Source: Cryptomeria japonica
Lineage: Eukaryota > Streptophyta > Pinopsida > Cupressales > Cupressaceae
Direction of reading: 5' to 3'
Assembly: GCF_030272615.1 (NCBI RefSeq)
Contig: NC_081407.1
Span: 149,049,744 to 149,113,743, forward strand
DNA: 64,000 nucleotides
Below the pieces are notes generated by a model. It was not told the DNA's origin and did no database searches. It saw only the letters and a program-made list of their open reading frames with translations. Shown here piece after piece: positions 35,487 through 47,911 of this stretch. Position numbers and translations under genes: made by a program. Positions within the stretch are counted from its first letter, which is position 1; each line of letters starts with the position of its first letter.

Positions 35487-35781
35487 AAAGAAATCTTTTG
35501 GGGGTATGGCAACTAATTGAAAATCATGCTAGTTTACACTCGGTTAATGGTAAGAAGATGAAATGCTTCTTTACTGTTAAGTTTTCACTTAACTAAAAGG
35601 CATTTATTATGGTAGTTGAAGGAAATGACATTATAAAGCAAGTGCTTTTCACTCTTTTTCACTCACCGAGCATTCAAATTTCCTAAGAGCACGAAAAACC
35701 TGAGCGAAGGCATCCACAACGAGAAGTGAAGAAAAATCTTTCAAGCATTCAAACCTAAAGGCAGATTAAGGTATTTATCAA
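35487..35781 (+). other. element B spacer between ORF1 and ORF2
   Basis: 295 bp without a frame; the same arrangement as in A and C. Confidence 0.5.
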
Positions 35782-38700
35782 ATGGCTTCCTCCTCTGCAC
35801 CTGAATTCATTGCAAACCCTACTATTGTTGAAGTGGTTAAATGCCCTAGGCCCATATTTAAGATCATACCTAAAATAGCGAAGCAGGATGATACCCTAGG
35901 TGCATTCTCTAAAATACCCAAGGGAGTTGCATATGCAGAAGACCCAAGGATATACATACATTGCATATTGAGGAACTTGGTGCTGATGAAATCATGAACA
36001 TATATAGGATTGTGATTTGTGATGAGAATGGTATTGTGAAACCAGAACATAAGAAAATAGAAACCCTAGGTTTTGTGGAAATACTTAGTATTCCTGATTT
36101 TCCTAAGGAAGTTATGAGAATTGTGCTAAGCAGAGTTCATGGGGAATTATTTTAGCTTGAATCCATCCACAAGATCACAAAAGAAGTAGTTAGGGCAGTG
36201 ACTGGCTTACCTTCCACCGGTAGCAGGCCTGACAAAACTAAGAAAGTTCCAAACAACACCGTGATGACCCTAAACCGGTGCAACCCATGACAATGGATCC
36301 TTGAGAGTCAATGATGTGAAAGATATAAATGTTAGATTCATTAGCATGATACTAGGATACAAAACTATACATGCTAACAGATTAAACTCTGTTTCTAGTT
36401 TATGTATCAAGAGTGCTTATGACATGGTGAACAGTAACACTAAGATTGACATATGTGAATGACTAAAGGATGAATTGATTGACAATCTGAAGAAAATTAA
36501 AGGTGATAAGAAAGGTACTTTTAGATTTGGCAATCTACTTGTGTGCCTAATGCCATACATTACTAAGGAAGTTCTCGGTATAGGTAGGAAAGAATTTGGT
36601 TTTGACATATCGGTAGGAAAACAACTTTTGGATATCTTTACCGACATGGGAGATGATAAGGAAAACAACATAATTGAATACTTCCAAGCATTTAAGGCTA
36701 GAATGAAAACAAGGGAAAGGCCATCTCAAAGCATAGTTGACAAATATCTGAAAGAAATATGTTTTGTTATAAAGAAACATGAAATATGGATGGAAGCAGT
36801 GGTTACTAGAACTATTTGGGTGATAGAAATGGGTTATGAGGCATATGAAAACATAATTGAGACATATGCTAAAGCCCTACTTGAAGCCCCTAGAGAACCT
36901 GAAGAGGAAATATTTGGAAATGCTAAAACCATTGAGAGTAAGGTACAAACCCTTAAATGAAGGAAGAAAGAGAACAATCTATCAGAAAAGCAACAAAACA
37001 TGCCAAAGAGATCAAGGAAAACATATTGAATATCACTGGTATTAAGGAAAGTGACCTGGAAGGGATACAACCAGAAGCTCATCTTTCACCGGTTGGAACT
37101 TCATCTAACAGTGAAATCCTAGCTGAGTTTAAGAGAGTAGAAAGGAAAAGAAAACCTTCACCAACACCCTCTCCTACACCAAAGAGAGCAAGAAGGAAAC
37201 AACAGGCAGTAAGGCCCCCAGCAAAGAAAATGACACCAAGGAAAAAGAAGGAAAAACAAGTTATTCCTCCTTTAGACAATCTTTTGAATGAAATAACTGA
37301 TGATGGAAACTTGTCTAATGTTAGTAAATTGTATGATACTTTTACTAATGAAGAAAAGGAAAGTATAGAAAATAGTATCATTCTACACTTAGACATTTAC
37401 AAGAAATTTTTGATAGAAGTTGTAGATGATTTATCAAGTGACTTGTATAGGAGACTTGATGAAAAGAGACTAACTATTATGGAATTGGATAAGAAAATAA
37501 AGATAGAAAAATTACTTGCAGTTCATCCAGTTAAATCAATAGAAGAAATTGATAATAAGCGAGGCAAACAAGAACAATATTTTCTAGTGGTCACCGACAT
37601 GTAGGTTTAATGGCTGGAAGAGTGAATGAAATCTTTGAAGAGACAATGGATAAATGGGATATCTTCTTTATGGAGAAAGAGAAGAAAGAAGAGCTCAAAT
37701 GACCCAAAAATTTTAGAGTTTACCAAAAGGATTTGGACAAAGGTAAAGGCAAGGTAGGTGGACCTCCAAGCATAAAAGTAACAGATAACTTGCCCCCACC
37801 TTCTTTTGATACTCCATCGGTTGAGACAATTGATACACCACCGGTTGAGAATATTGCAGTGGAAATACATGTAGAACATACAGTTGAAAATATTGAAATT
37901 GGGGTTGAGACACAAATTGAACAATCATTTGATCCCTTGGCTTCTAGAATGGTGACTGATACTGGTGCACACATTGAAAAACCCACTAAGACTTCATCAG
38001 CAAAACTGACAGTAGAAAGCACAGAGAAACAAACTGAGGTACACACTGAGAAATAGGAAGAGAAAAAGGTTGAGACTGAGACAGTGCCACTGGCAACTAC
38101 TGAGAAACCCAAGCCTTTGCTAGTTGAGATGCAGACACAAACTGACCTATCAGAGGTCAACACAAGCAAAGAGGTTACTCACATCGATGAAATGTAGATT
38201 GTTAAGGTAGTTGGACAATCATCTGGTTCTTCCATGACAGAATTCTGACCAACTAGTGTGAGAGAGGTATTATTGGATTCCATCAAGAAAATAATAGATT
38301 GTAATTCACTTGCATACAAAGCTATTGATGATACAATTCCTTTATTAAAATTGATTGCACCCAAGTGCAATGTGGACAATAAAGGTTCTTTGAGCCAATT
38401 AGACACATAGTTTAAGTATATCACCAACAACCTATTAACAGTTGATCAGATTAATGAGGAAACATTTAGTGAGAAAATGAATAGAGAAAAGGAAAAATTC
38501 TTTGATGAGATAATAAAAAAGTGCATAGGACACATTGATACCCTTTTACCGGTACTAAGCAAAACAATAATAGAATTTAAAGAGTTGTACATGGACACAT
38601 GCAAGACTGATACTTTGACAGTAGATATAGACAAGAAAATCAGTAAAGCACAGCAAGAAATAAATGATATTGCTGATAATCTCATCGGTTCATCAGAACC

Positions 38701-38995
38701 CATATCGGTCATAGAATAGGAAATAGCAGGTTTTGAGGAGAAAATTGAAAATTTTGAAAAAGAGAAAGAAAGAATAAATTTCAAGGCTAAAGAGCTTAAG
38801 TGCAGACTTGGTCCTAAACTTGACAACCTCATCTCTTTGAGAAAAGAGATCTCAGAGGCACTTGTTCCAGGATTAAAGACACTGAAAGAGAAAATGCACA
38901 TCGTCACCGGTACAATTCAAAGGACTGAAGCAACATTGAAGGATAGTGAAAGGTTCACTGAGAGCCTAAATTTTGTATTAGCAGAACTTTTTTAG
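35782..38995 (+). pseudogene. element B ORF2: long protein of unknown function
   Basis: From MASSSAPEFIANPTIVEVV at 35782 to the stop at 38995, about 1,070 codons in several frames. N-terminal globular part (35782-36960): DPRIYIHC, IVLSRVHGELF, VTGLPSTGSR, ANRLNSVSSLC, NLKKIKGDKKGTFRFGNLL. Basic nuclear-localisation-like middle at 37140-37260 (PKRARRKQQ). Pro/Thr/Glu-rich stretch (37733-38056). C-terminal coiled coil (38477-38995, with KAQQEINDIADNLIGSS). No protease, RT, RNase H or integrase motif. Family unrecognised. At least eight stops or frameshifts. Confidence 0.75.
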
Positions 38996-39216
38996 ATTGT
39001 AACCAATCGGTTACAAGGTTCTAGCTGAGAACTAAACTTAGTTGACATTTTTGACAACCTTTGTCATTGATGTCAAAGGGGGAGTAGTAGAGATGAGAAA
39101 AATGATGGACAAAAGAGATCATCTGCTTAGGGGGAGCACACATTTGGTAAGATTTTTGGACTTCAATTTTGGATATAATTTTTTGAATTTTTCTCATGGG
39201 TGTTACCATCAATGCC

Positions 39217-39228
39217 AAAGGGGTAGAT
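39217..39228 (+). other. element B 3' polypurine tract
   Basis: AAAGGGGTAGAT directly before the 3' LTR. A stronger twin, AAAGGGGGAG, lies at 39075-39084, 142 bp upstream. Confidence 0.8.
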
Positions 39229-39994
39229 TGTTGGCATTGCACACTCCAATGAGAAATTGTAGGTGATTGAAGGTATTGTCATTGATGGCAACCTTGCAAT
39301 CCTATGACACCAACACTGGTAGACTCTACACCGACAGATAGTTTATCGACAACGGCAAAGATGATTACCGACACCCTGGCCAATAGGATTTTGTTTATTG
39401 TATATTGTATTTGATTGTAATATCTTTTTGTAAGCTTATAAGGCATATTGTAATAAGACTCATATATAAGTATGAGATCTTGTAGATCATTTAAGATGCG
39501 GACATGGGAAGATTATTGCATAAGTAATATTAAGGCAGATTTTGGAGTAAGGTTTATGGTTATTGTATGAGCTTAAACCGGTACTGAACCTGGAATAGCA
39601 GATGCCGAACTAAAGCAATACATTATATTGGATTTGCATAATCCATTTTGTAAGTCAGTGAGACTTTCTTTTGTAATTAAGCAGCGAGCTTTAGGTAGTT
39701 GGCCTTCTTGCATGTGGAGGCCCCTATTGTAAGTAATATCCATTCATTGGCCAATGAGTGAATATTGTGGGTCACAAATCCCACTGAGGTTTTTCTCACA
39801 TCGGGTTTCCTCGTTAAAAATCTTGTGTTATGGTGTGCTTTCTATGTTGTGCTTATTGTTCATATTTACTGCATTAATTCTTGTTTACCGATACACTGTT
39901 TTGGAATGCAATTTATTTAATAAGGTTAGAAAATCTATTAACCGGCAAGATACTGATTCAGCCCCCCCTCTCAGTATCTTTGGGAATCCTAACA
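39229..39994 (+). repeat. element B 3' LTR
   Basis: 766 bp, TGTTGGCATTGC to CCTAACA; pair of 33530-34302. Confidence 0.95.
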
Positions 39995-39999
39995 AAATT

Positions 40000-40773
40000 G
40001 TCTCGCTGAGGTGGAAAAGAAAAAATTACAGGAGAGTGTAAAAGAGTCAAAATTCATTTCATTATCCATAGATGAAGTTACTGTAGTAGATAACACTGCT
40101 TGGGTCTGTATGCATGTGTATACCGTAAAAGAGCACATCCGTCGAGCTTATCTACTTTGTGTTCACAAAATGAGGGGCAATTCAATAGCAAAATTTTTTT
40201 ATTTGGAAGTTAAGAAAACTTTGAATGAAATTGCTTGTATGGATGACTTGACAATCGCCAAGAAGTTGGAGTGTGTTGGAGCTGATGAAGCTGCAGTAAT
40301 GCAAGGTCAAAGGACCGGTCTTTGCGCAAGATTACAAACTAGTATTGCACCATACATGGTTGGCATTCACTGCATGGCCCATTGAAGAAATTTAGCATAT
40401 AGAATTGTAAGCAATTTCCCTACAGTGTCAAAAGTTGAAGATTTGGTCCACAAGCTCCACTCATACTTCTGTTGAAGTCCTAAATGTTTGCAAAATTTCA
40501 AATTTTTGCGAAGGGAGTAACAACAGGAAACAAGCTTCTCAGGGATGTTGAGACCAGATGGATCTCCTTGCATGGACCAGCGGAATGAGTTCTAACAGAA
40601 TATCAATCCTTGATCGAACTAATATATGAGCAATTCCTCATAGTAGATAAAGCTCTTGATCTCTTACATAAGTTAAGTGATATAGAGACTTTGTTAACTT
40701 TAGCTAGTCTTCTCCCCATGCTAGATTCAATGAACAAACTTGTTAAGAAATCCCAAGATAGAAATATGTTTAT
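40000..40773 (+). pseudogene. hAT-type transposase, middle part
   Basis: Continues the transposase: ESKFISLSIDEVTVVDNTAW, LECVGADEAAVMQGQRTGLC and YMVGIHCMAH are hallmarks of ZNF862-like hAT proteins (RNase H-fold core around the catalytic Asp and the C-x2-H region). Then ALDLLHKLSDIETLLTLASL up to NMFI, where a solo LTR breaks in. A stop follows HCMAH (40385). Confidence 0.88.
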
Positions 40774-41666
40774 TGTAGACACCCAAAATTGTCCAGTCTA
40801 ATTAAATAAATATTTTATTTATTTAATTATCTAAGCTTAATTCTTCTATTAATTAAATAAATCTTTATTTATTTAATTAATTCATTTATCCTCTTCTAGC
40901 CTTATTTCTCATTTAAATAAATACATTTATTTATTTAAATTATCCTTTTCTTAAATTAAATAAATATCTTATTTATTTAATTGATCCCACTTCTTCTATT
41001 AATTAAATAAATCTTTGTTTATTTAATTAATTCATTAACCTTTTCTACCCATGACACATGTCATTCATCTCTTAATTCATACACTACCTACCCCTTTCAT
41101 TATTTTATTATTTTTGTCACCTACCCTCTAATCATAGCCGACCTCCTTTTACACCTCTCAATCTTATCCCTCCATTTCATATAATGTTTTCTATATAAGG
41201 AGATGCTTCCTTCATTATCAAACCTAATCAATCATTCTAATCAATCTATGCATTCAAACCCCCCATTGACTACTTGACTACACTACGGTTTTGAACATAG
41301 GCGATCCTACTTGCAACCACATTTCTGTTCTTTGTTGAGCTCTTGTGCACATAAAATCTGAGAGAAAATATATCAAGCAAGATCAATGGAGATAGGAAGA
41401 ATGGAGATCCAAACCCTATTGGACATGTGATGGTATAATCTTTGTTATTTCATTTGATTTGCATTGTCTTAGGTAATCTTCATATGTTATGGTGGATCTT
41501 TGTTGTTGTTAGGCTAGGGTTTTGTGGTTGAATTCATTTAGCCTTTCAATATCATTATTGTTATCCATTTTCACCATAAACATATATCAATGAGTATAAC
41601 ACTCTACGTAAAATGACATGCTTGGACCTGGATGGTCTATATTCAGATCTAATAGGGCAAAGCCCA
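40774..41666 (+). repeat. gypsy-type solo LTR in the hAT transposase
   Basis: Opens TGTAGACACCC like the E1 LTR, with the same AATTAAATAAAT-rich U3 and a CTATATAAGG box at 41191-41200. No polyprotein. The right end at AAAGCCCA (41666) is my best estimate, and the flanks TTTAT/ATTTT do not match well. The transposase resumes soon after. Confidence 0.65.
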
Positions 41667-42645
41667 ATTTTTTTTAGGTGGCAGGTAATTACAAATTTGA
41701 ATCATGCTGAATTTTTTTTACATTTCAATACAAAAAATGAGTTATGTGTCTTTGTAAAAGGATTTTAGATACCAATGCACCAATCTAAGATGGGCAAGCA
41801 AGGCAGAGCACTACCAGTTAAAAATGAAGATTTTGACAGGATTATTAAATCTGTTAGTGATAATTTAAAGTCTATTGCATATGAACTTTCAACTGAGATT
41901 CATGAAAGATTCCCTTGAGAAGAAATACTTGAAGCCATGGGTTGTGTGTATCCTCAATTTTGGCATTCAATTGGAGATAATCCAAATGATGCAAAGGTGT
42001 TTCATAAAAAAACTAGAGGAATTGATATTGACATTTTCAAAAGATGCATATTGCAATGGACAACCAATAGATGAAATTTTAAATTCAAATCATCTTAAAA
42101 AATAATTTAAACGCTTTGCATTGTGTATGAAACAACAATTGGTTGACTTGGAGAATCCATTTGAACCTGGATGAATCACAAGGCTTTGGAAAAGGATAGA
42201 TCAAAGTGAAGTATTATGTATTGCAATACCAGAATATTTCAAACTTATTGATTTATGTCAAACAATGATATTGGGGTCGGTGGAAGATGAGAGAAGTTTT
42301 AGTGCATTAGGGCTTTTGAAATCAAAGATCAAAAACAAATTAGACAAAAATTTGGAAACTTGCTTGAGGTTGTTTGTAACTCAGTATAATGTTAGATATT
42401 TTCCATATGATAGGGCACTGACAATCTGGAATTCCATGCGTGAAAGACGAGGGTTGTGCAACACTTTAAAAGTTGGTGGTGCTACTGCTAGTGGCAGTGC
42501 TGAGACAAATTATGGATCATAGACTCAGAGTCAGCATGAAGACGAAGAAATTTTTGAATACCCGAATTAGAATGAAGATGAACCTATTAGTGCTAGTCAA
42601 TTTCTGGATCTTGAGTCCATTTGGGATATAGAAGCCTCAGACTAA
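41667..42645 (+). pseudogene. hAT-type transposase, C-terminal part with dimerisation domain
   Basis: KNEDFDRIIKSVSDNLKS and AMGCVYPQFWHSI are followed by the hAT C-terminal dimerisation region: ILGSVEDERSFSALGLLKSK, then CLRLFVTQYNVRYFPYDRAL. An acidic tail follows, with stops at 42522 and 42570 and an end at TAA 42643-42645. Several stops and frameshifts; not functional. Confidence 0.9.
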
Positions 42646-42930
42646 TTCACTGAAGTGAATTAGCAGTCAATTTATAGGTATTTATACTACAGTTCTTGAG
42701 TCATATTCAAATTTGCAATACTATAGTTGTCATTGATGATTTTTGATATTGTATTCCTTGAACTTGTCAATCAGAACGAATACTTATTTCGTATTTTTAA
42801 TTGTGAATTTGAATTATTAGTAAACAATTTGTGTCACAAGATCCATAAATTATTCATATTGTATGAATATTAGAACCTTTCCACTGTTCTACATTAAATG
42901 CTTAACATGATGTTCATGGCGATTAGGGTT
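42646..42930 (+). other. hAT 3' flank
   Basis: AT-rich sequence after the transposase stop; no gene. The boundary with element D is uncertain. Confidence 0.4.
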
Positions 42931-43099
42931 TTGTGTTTGTTTTTTGTCTTAGTTGGCTAGTAAACTGAAGTTCTGGTGCTTTGAAAATCTAAGTTGTCCT
43001 CTCTTTATTTGTCTATGTCAACATCAAGTGTGGTCAAACAGTTGGTTAGATAATGAGACATGTTTAATGTTTCATCTCTAACTTGCAGATAAATTTCAT

Positions 43100-44120
43100 G
43101 TTTAACAATTTAAGTGGCGAGTTAGCGAGTGTTGGTTTGGGTTTAAATCGCGAGGTCTCTAGTTTTTTGGGTGATAGCATTTTATATTAGTGAGCTGGAG
43201 ATTGTTAATGAAATTGCTTTGGTCGCAAGGTCTTGAATTGGTCTGATGCCATGCATTATAGCCACGAGAGTTAGCGAGTAAGTCATTAATGGTCTATGTG
43301 CCACTGCTCACACCTGTTTATGAAGGTAATTAACATAAAACATCGAATTTTGTTGTTACTCGATGGGTCACTGCGGTCAAGAGATAAATAGTTTGAGATT
43401 TTATGGTTATCGCTAGCTCGCAGGTCCTTTATCATCAAGTCAATTTAAGTTGCGAGCTTGCGAGTACTGGGAGATTTTAGTTGTCGCTACGTCGCAAGAT
43501 GTTTTGCACTTGACCATTTTATGTTGCGAGGTTGTGACTGGGTGTGATTCTATGTTATCGCAAGGTCGCGAGGTGTTCGCAGTTAAGTCATTTTAATTTC
43601 CGATCATGTGATGTGGTTGGTATCGCAGCTTAGTTGGTTTCATTGCTTGCTCGTAGGTTTTGAAGTTGTTTAGCACTTTATGTTGCGATCTAGCGACAGG
43701 TAAGTTTTGGTTTGATTTTGTGGTTATCGCATGCTCGCGGGTCTGTAAGTCTTAAGTCAAAAAGTGTTGCGAGCATGCGATGGTGGTTAAGTGTCTTGTT
43801 GTCGTGGGCTTGCAAGGGTTTAAGTCAAGTTAAGTTTTGAGTTGTGAGCTTGCGATGAAATAAGTTGTTTTGTTAGATTTGCAGTGGTCACTAGCTTGCA
43901 GGTAAAGAAAAAATATTATAAATGCTATTGCGAGGTTGCGACTGAAAGGCTTGATAAAGTTCGATGACTGTTTCTCACTCACGAGATTATTTGAGGATTC
44001 ATAAAAGGGGCTGCGAGCTTGTGATTAAGAGGATTTGGTAGCATTGTTGCTAACTCACTAGTTACTTTCCAAATTGTTATAACCGGTTGTGAGTGTAAGA
44101 TTAAAGATGTGGATTGACAC
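43100..44120 (+). repeat. element D left block: alternating TCGCTAGCTCGCAGG / TTGCGAGCTTGCGA words
   Basis: About twenty degenerate copies of two near-complementary words, for example TATCGCTAGCTCGCAGGTC, TTGCGAGCTTGCGAG and ATCGCATGCTCGCGGGTC, are spaced some 40-60 bp apart along 1 kb. The right block repeats part of this. Confidence 0.7.
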
Positions 44121-44450
44121 GTGGACTTGTTTGTCGGGTTTTGTAAAAGTTTTGAATGGCAATTGCTAATCAAATAGAAGGGCATGAATTCAAATTTAGC
44201 TCCAGTACTTCATCTTTGAATTAATGCCACATCAACTAGTTCATGCAAGTGTGCCAATTAATAAGAGAAGTGATGGTGCACAAATACCATAAATTGCATG
44301 ATTGAGCCAAGATTTTGTATAATTGCATTAATGCATTCTATCTTCAAGGTAATCCAGTGAATTGAGCTCTGCAACAACATTGGAGAATTCAAAGTGTTGG
44401 GTGTGGGAAAATTTCAGAAAATTGGTTAAGTTTTTATCCTCCATCTAAAA

Positions 44451-46647
44451 TGAGCAAGGCGACAAGTGGAACTTGAGGTTCCAAGCCCAAGGCCACGACA
44501 AGTGGAGGTTCCAAGTCCAAGGCCACTGAGGAAAAGAAGGATAAGAAATACAAAGAAGAATTTGTAGATTTTCTGCTAGGGATTTCCGTTGCTTTGAATA
44601 CAAATGATTTGGCATGGAAAGATTTATGGAGCCAATGCAGAAACCCAACCACGCTTCATATGACTGGTACTACTTTGTTTCATTATTTCTGGAATAATAG
44701 GGTTAAGGGTGTCTCGATGTCAAACCCTTGGGATTTAAATATGGAAAAGTTAATTGTGCCAGATGTGTATGTTGATGTGGATTTGATCAAAGAGTTGGCC
44801 AAACTCTATTGCCTAGTATCTAGGGCAATCAGAAGAAAGAACCAGTCTGCGCTGGTTTCAATTAATAGAGCTAGCTTTGTTGAAGCTTTCCAGATTATTG
44901 GTGCTACATGTACATAAATAGATTTGGAGTGGATTGTAGAGGATTATGACAAATACAAAGGTGTTATCAAGAAGCATGCAAAACCTAGATACATGCCTAG
45001 GGTGAATAGGAAACCGGTTATAATTCCACATAGTATCGAACCACCATTTGACATCACACCTTTCCACCATTATATGCATTGTACAATCTATGGATTATGC
45101 AGAGTGTTGGGTTTTGATGGAGATTCAATAGTGTCAATTGAATTATTGATGATGGCTATGGATATTCAATACCCAGATGTTAACCAAGATTATGATTATA
45201 TGGGCTATGTGGTTGAACACATTCATAATTCTCTAGTTGAAATTCATAGTGGTGCACCCAGCCCTACATTTAAGCATTATTCATTGTTGATGCATTTAAT
45301 CTTGTTCTATAATGTTGAGTTCATGGATAAAGAATTGGAGCTTTTCAAAGAAGAATTGGGTGTCTTAATGCCAATACAAAGATGGACCTAGGTTTGGGAT
45401 AGTAGTTCTCCCCATTCTTCTTTCCTTTTCTTTGAAAATTGGATTGTTTTGCCAATTATGGAAATGCTAGGAATAAATAGGGAAAGATTATCAATTAATG
45501 TTAGGAGAGTTTTGAGACCTTACTAGTATGTTCCAAACTGGTCTATTTCACATAATTGGGGGGACTTTTTATTTTTTGATAACTTTACTGTGATCAGAGT
45601 CTATGGGTGTCCTCAGCCTCCCCATATTTTACCAGAATTTGTTCCCATTAGGATTGCTTTTATGGAGTTTATTTGGCAATTGACCCTAGTTGAAAAAGAA
45701 TACCTTGACAGACACAGGAAGGGTTCTTTTCTTCCTAGGCTTTGGGTTGCATTTGATTTTACCATTGGTAGGAATTCCTTTGATGAAGTAAAACATTTCC
45801 TTAAACAATATAGGCTGGTTAATGTTGTGTCTAGATTATGTGATCCTGAACAATTTATTAAACGTGCATTGCCAAAAATGACACCTTGGGCCATAATAAA
45901 GGACCATGAACCATTGGATGATGAAGATGTGGTTATAAATTTGCTGAGAAAAGAGGAAGTACAAGAAAGGAGAAGAAAATGGAAAAATTTGATGAGAGTT
46001 GAAGCAGAATTGAAGGTTGTTGACCCTAGTTTCTTAGGTTTTTGACCTTCTAACTCATACCTAGAGAGGATTAACATAATGTTGAGTTTATATGAAACTC
46101 TGATGGAACAAATGCCTAAAATTCTAGAAGTGGCTGCTCAGCAGCAAGACCCCCAAGATGGACAATATTCACATGACAAGAGGCCACTTATTGTGTCTGC
46201 TGATGATGTAGAGAGTGGGGATGAAGTTCAATCTACCCAAGTGCCACCTGCAAAGAAACACAAAACCAAAGAGGTCAGTACAATTGTGAGCAGAGACCCT
46301 GCTAGAGCAATATCTAAGTAGAAAAGAAAGCTAACAGAATGATCTGGAATTTGCAGAACACAAGTGCCATGGAGATTGCCTCATTTTTTACTCAAGTTTC
46401 TTTCATGAATTTATCAAAAATAGAGGATTTGTCAAGAAGATACACAAAAACATATAACCAATTGATTGCATTATTTAAAAAATATGAAGAGACAGTGATG
46501 AAGAAGGGCGCTCTGGAGGAAGAGTTAGTGGAGTTGAAAGAAAAAATTGCAAATGAGCTCCCTCCAATACAGATTACAGAACAAGTACAAGAAATACCAG
46601 CTGATGTGACACAAAAATGGAGGAATACACAGAGAAAATTGAATATA
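44451..46647 (+). pseudogene. element D ORF: long non-pol protein of unknown function
   Basis: ATG at 44451 (MSKATSGT). About 730 codons, mostly one protein line with stops at 44475, 44915, 45389, 45523, 46042 and 46319 and a frame change near 46330. A basic Ser/Lys N-terminus is followed by a large globular part (EEFVDFLLGISVALNTNDLA; FDITPFHHYMHCTIYGLCRV; FMEFIWQLTLVEKEYLDRHR), a basic PPAKKHKTKE segment and a coiled-coil end (MKKGALEEELVELKEKIANE). No catalytic motif recognised. Cut at 46647 by element C. Confidence 0.65.
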
Positions 46648-47020
46648 TTTCTATCTTCAATATCTTTGCATAGTCTCATGGTTAAATCTTGCATGTCATT
46701 TTTCATGTTACTGTTCTCTTGTCTCAATTTGTCTGCAATATCTCTAAGAGTTTCTCTTTCTTCATCATCTTGATTTTGCAATTGCACATGCAATTCTTTT
46801 CTCTTGTTCTTTTCTATAACCAGGTTATCTTGAAGTGCTTTGATAAATTCCCGAGTAGTTCTGAGTTCATCTTCCAGTTTGATATTCTTCAATTTTTCTG
46901 CATCAAAATATTTAAGAGCTCCTTCCAACTGTTGTCTCAAGATTTCCATTCATACCGGTTTCAGAATCTTCCTCAAGCTATTAGGCTTTTGCAAATAGAG
47001 GACTAGGCTCTGATACCAAT
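46648..47020 (-). pseudogene. second, truncated copy of element C ORF1 5' end
   Basis: Minus-strand primer site (TGGTATCAGAGCC, 47016-47004) and ORF1 start MEILRQQLEGALKYFDAEKL (46949), continuing about 100 residues to LCKDIEDR, then abruptly joined to element D at 46648. It follows the left LTR of element C, so the order on the minus strand is LTR, internal, LTR, partial internal. Confidence 0.88.
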
Positions 47021-47898
47021 TGTTAGATACTTGATCAGTCCCAAAGACACTGAGAGGGGGGGTGAATCAGTGTCTAACTGGTTAATGAAATATTTACACT
47101 TGTTTGCAACTTTACAACCCAAATTAATGTACCGGTAAACACACAATAAGTCAATAAAGATAAATAAGAGAGACATCATCAATGCACACCATAACACAAG
47201 ATATTTTGGCTAGGAAACCCTGTAGGGGAGAAACCTCGATGGGATTTGTGACCCACAATATTTATTCACTGGCCAATATGAATAAACATTACTGATACAA
47301 TAGGGGCCTGCACATGTAGGAAGGCCAACAACCTAGAGCTCACTGCTCAATCACAAAAAGGAATCACACTGACTACAAAATTGGATGATTAAATCCAATG
47401 ACAATGTACTGCTCAAAATAGCATCTACAATGCTTGATTCAGTACCAGTTTAAGCTCTATCAAATACCTCTGCCACAAACCTTTCTTCGCTTTGCTCTAC
47501 TCTTATTCTCTCATCAAAATATTACATCAAAATGCATATACAGATATTTTCTCTCATAATCCACTTGCATTAATTACCTATGCATACCTATCACTTTCTC
47601 ACATACCTATGTCACTTAAAAAATAACCTATAAGATCTCATAATATATGAGTCTTTACAATACATCATGTCAGTTATACAATATAATTACAAGACAAAAC
47701 AATATAATTTCCATGTCGGTTGGGGTGCCGGTAAGATCTTCTGTTGGTGTAGACTGGGTGCCTGTGAGAATAATTTTGTTGTGCCTGTCGGTGCTGGTAG
47801 ATGATGTTTGTTGTCAGTGTATGTTGTGAACCATATTACCAGTTGGCTTCCATCAATGACAACATCAACTATTCTCATCTGAGTGTAGAATGCCAACA
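47021..47898 (-). repeat. element C left (3') LTR
   Basis: 878 bp. Minus orientation TGTTGGCATTCTACACTC at 47898 to ATCTAACA at 47021. Very similar to 52886-53767. Because a primer site follows it at 47016-47004, it also served as the 5' LTR of a second copy. Confidence 0.93.
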
Positions 47899-47911
47899 AT
47901 CTCCCCCTTTG
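47899..47911 (-). other. element C 3' polypurine tract
   Basis: Minus-strand CAAAGGGGGAGAT abutting the LTR; twin copy CAAAGGGGGAGT at 48053-48042. Confidence 0.8.

Larger units (their letters stand above)
33530..39994 (+). mobile_element. element B: non-autonomous LTR retrotransposon in hAT transposase
   Basis: 6,465 bp with LTRs of 773 and 766 bp, initiator-Met primer site, ORF1, ORF2 and PPT; no pol. Target duplications AAACT (33525-33529) and AAATT (39995-39999) differ by one base. Excision leaves the transposase in frame. Closest relative in the window is element C; A is more distant. Confidence 0.93.

Noticed and set aside
43100-44120. CRISPR-like array
   Set aside because: Words are degenerate, vary in spacing and strand sense, and the context is a plant retroelement.
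46392-46773. Single ORFs spanning 46648 on both strands
   Set aside because: Artificial fusions of element D (left) and element C ORF1 (right) across the insertion junction.
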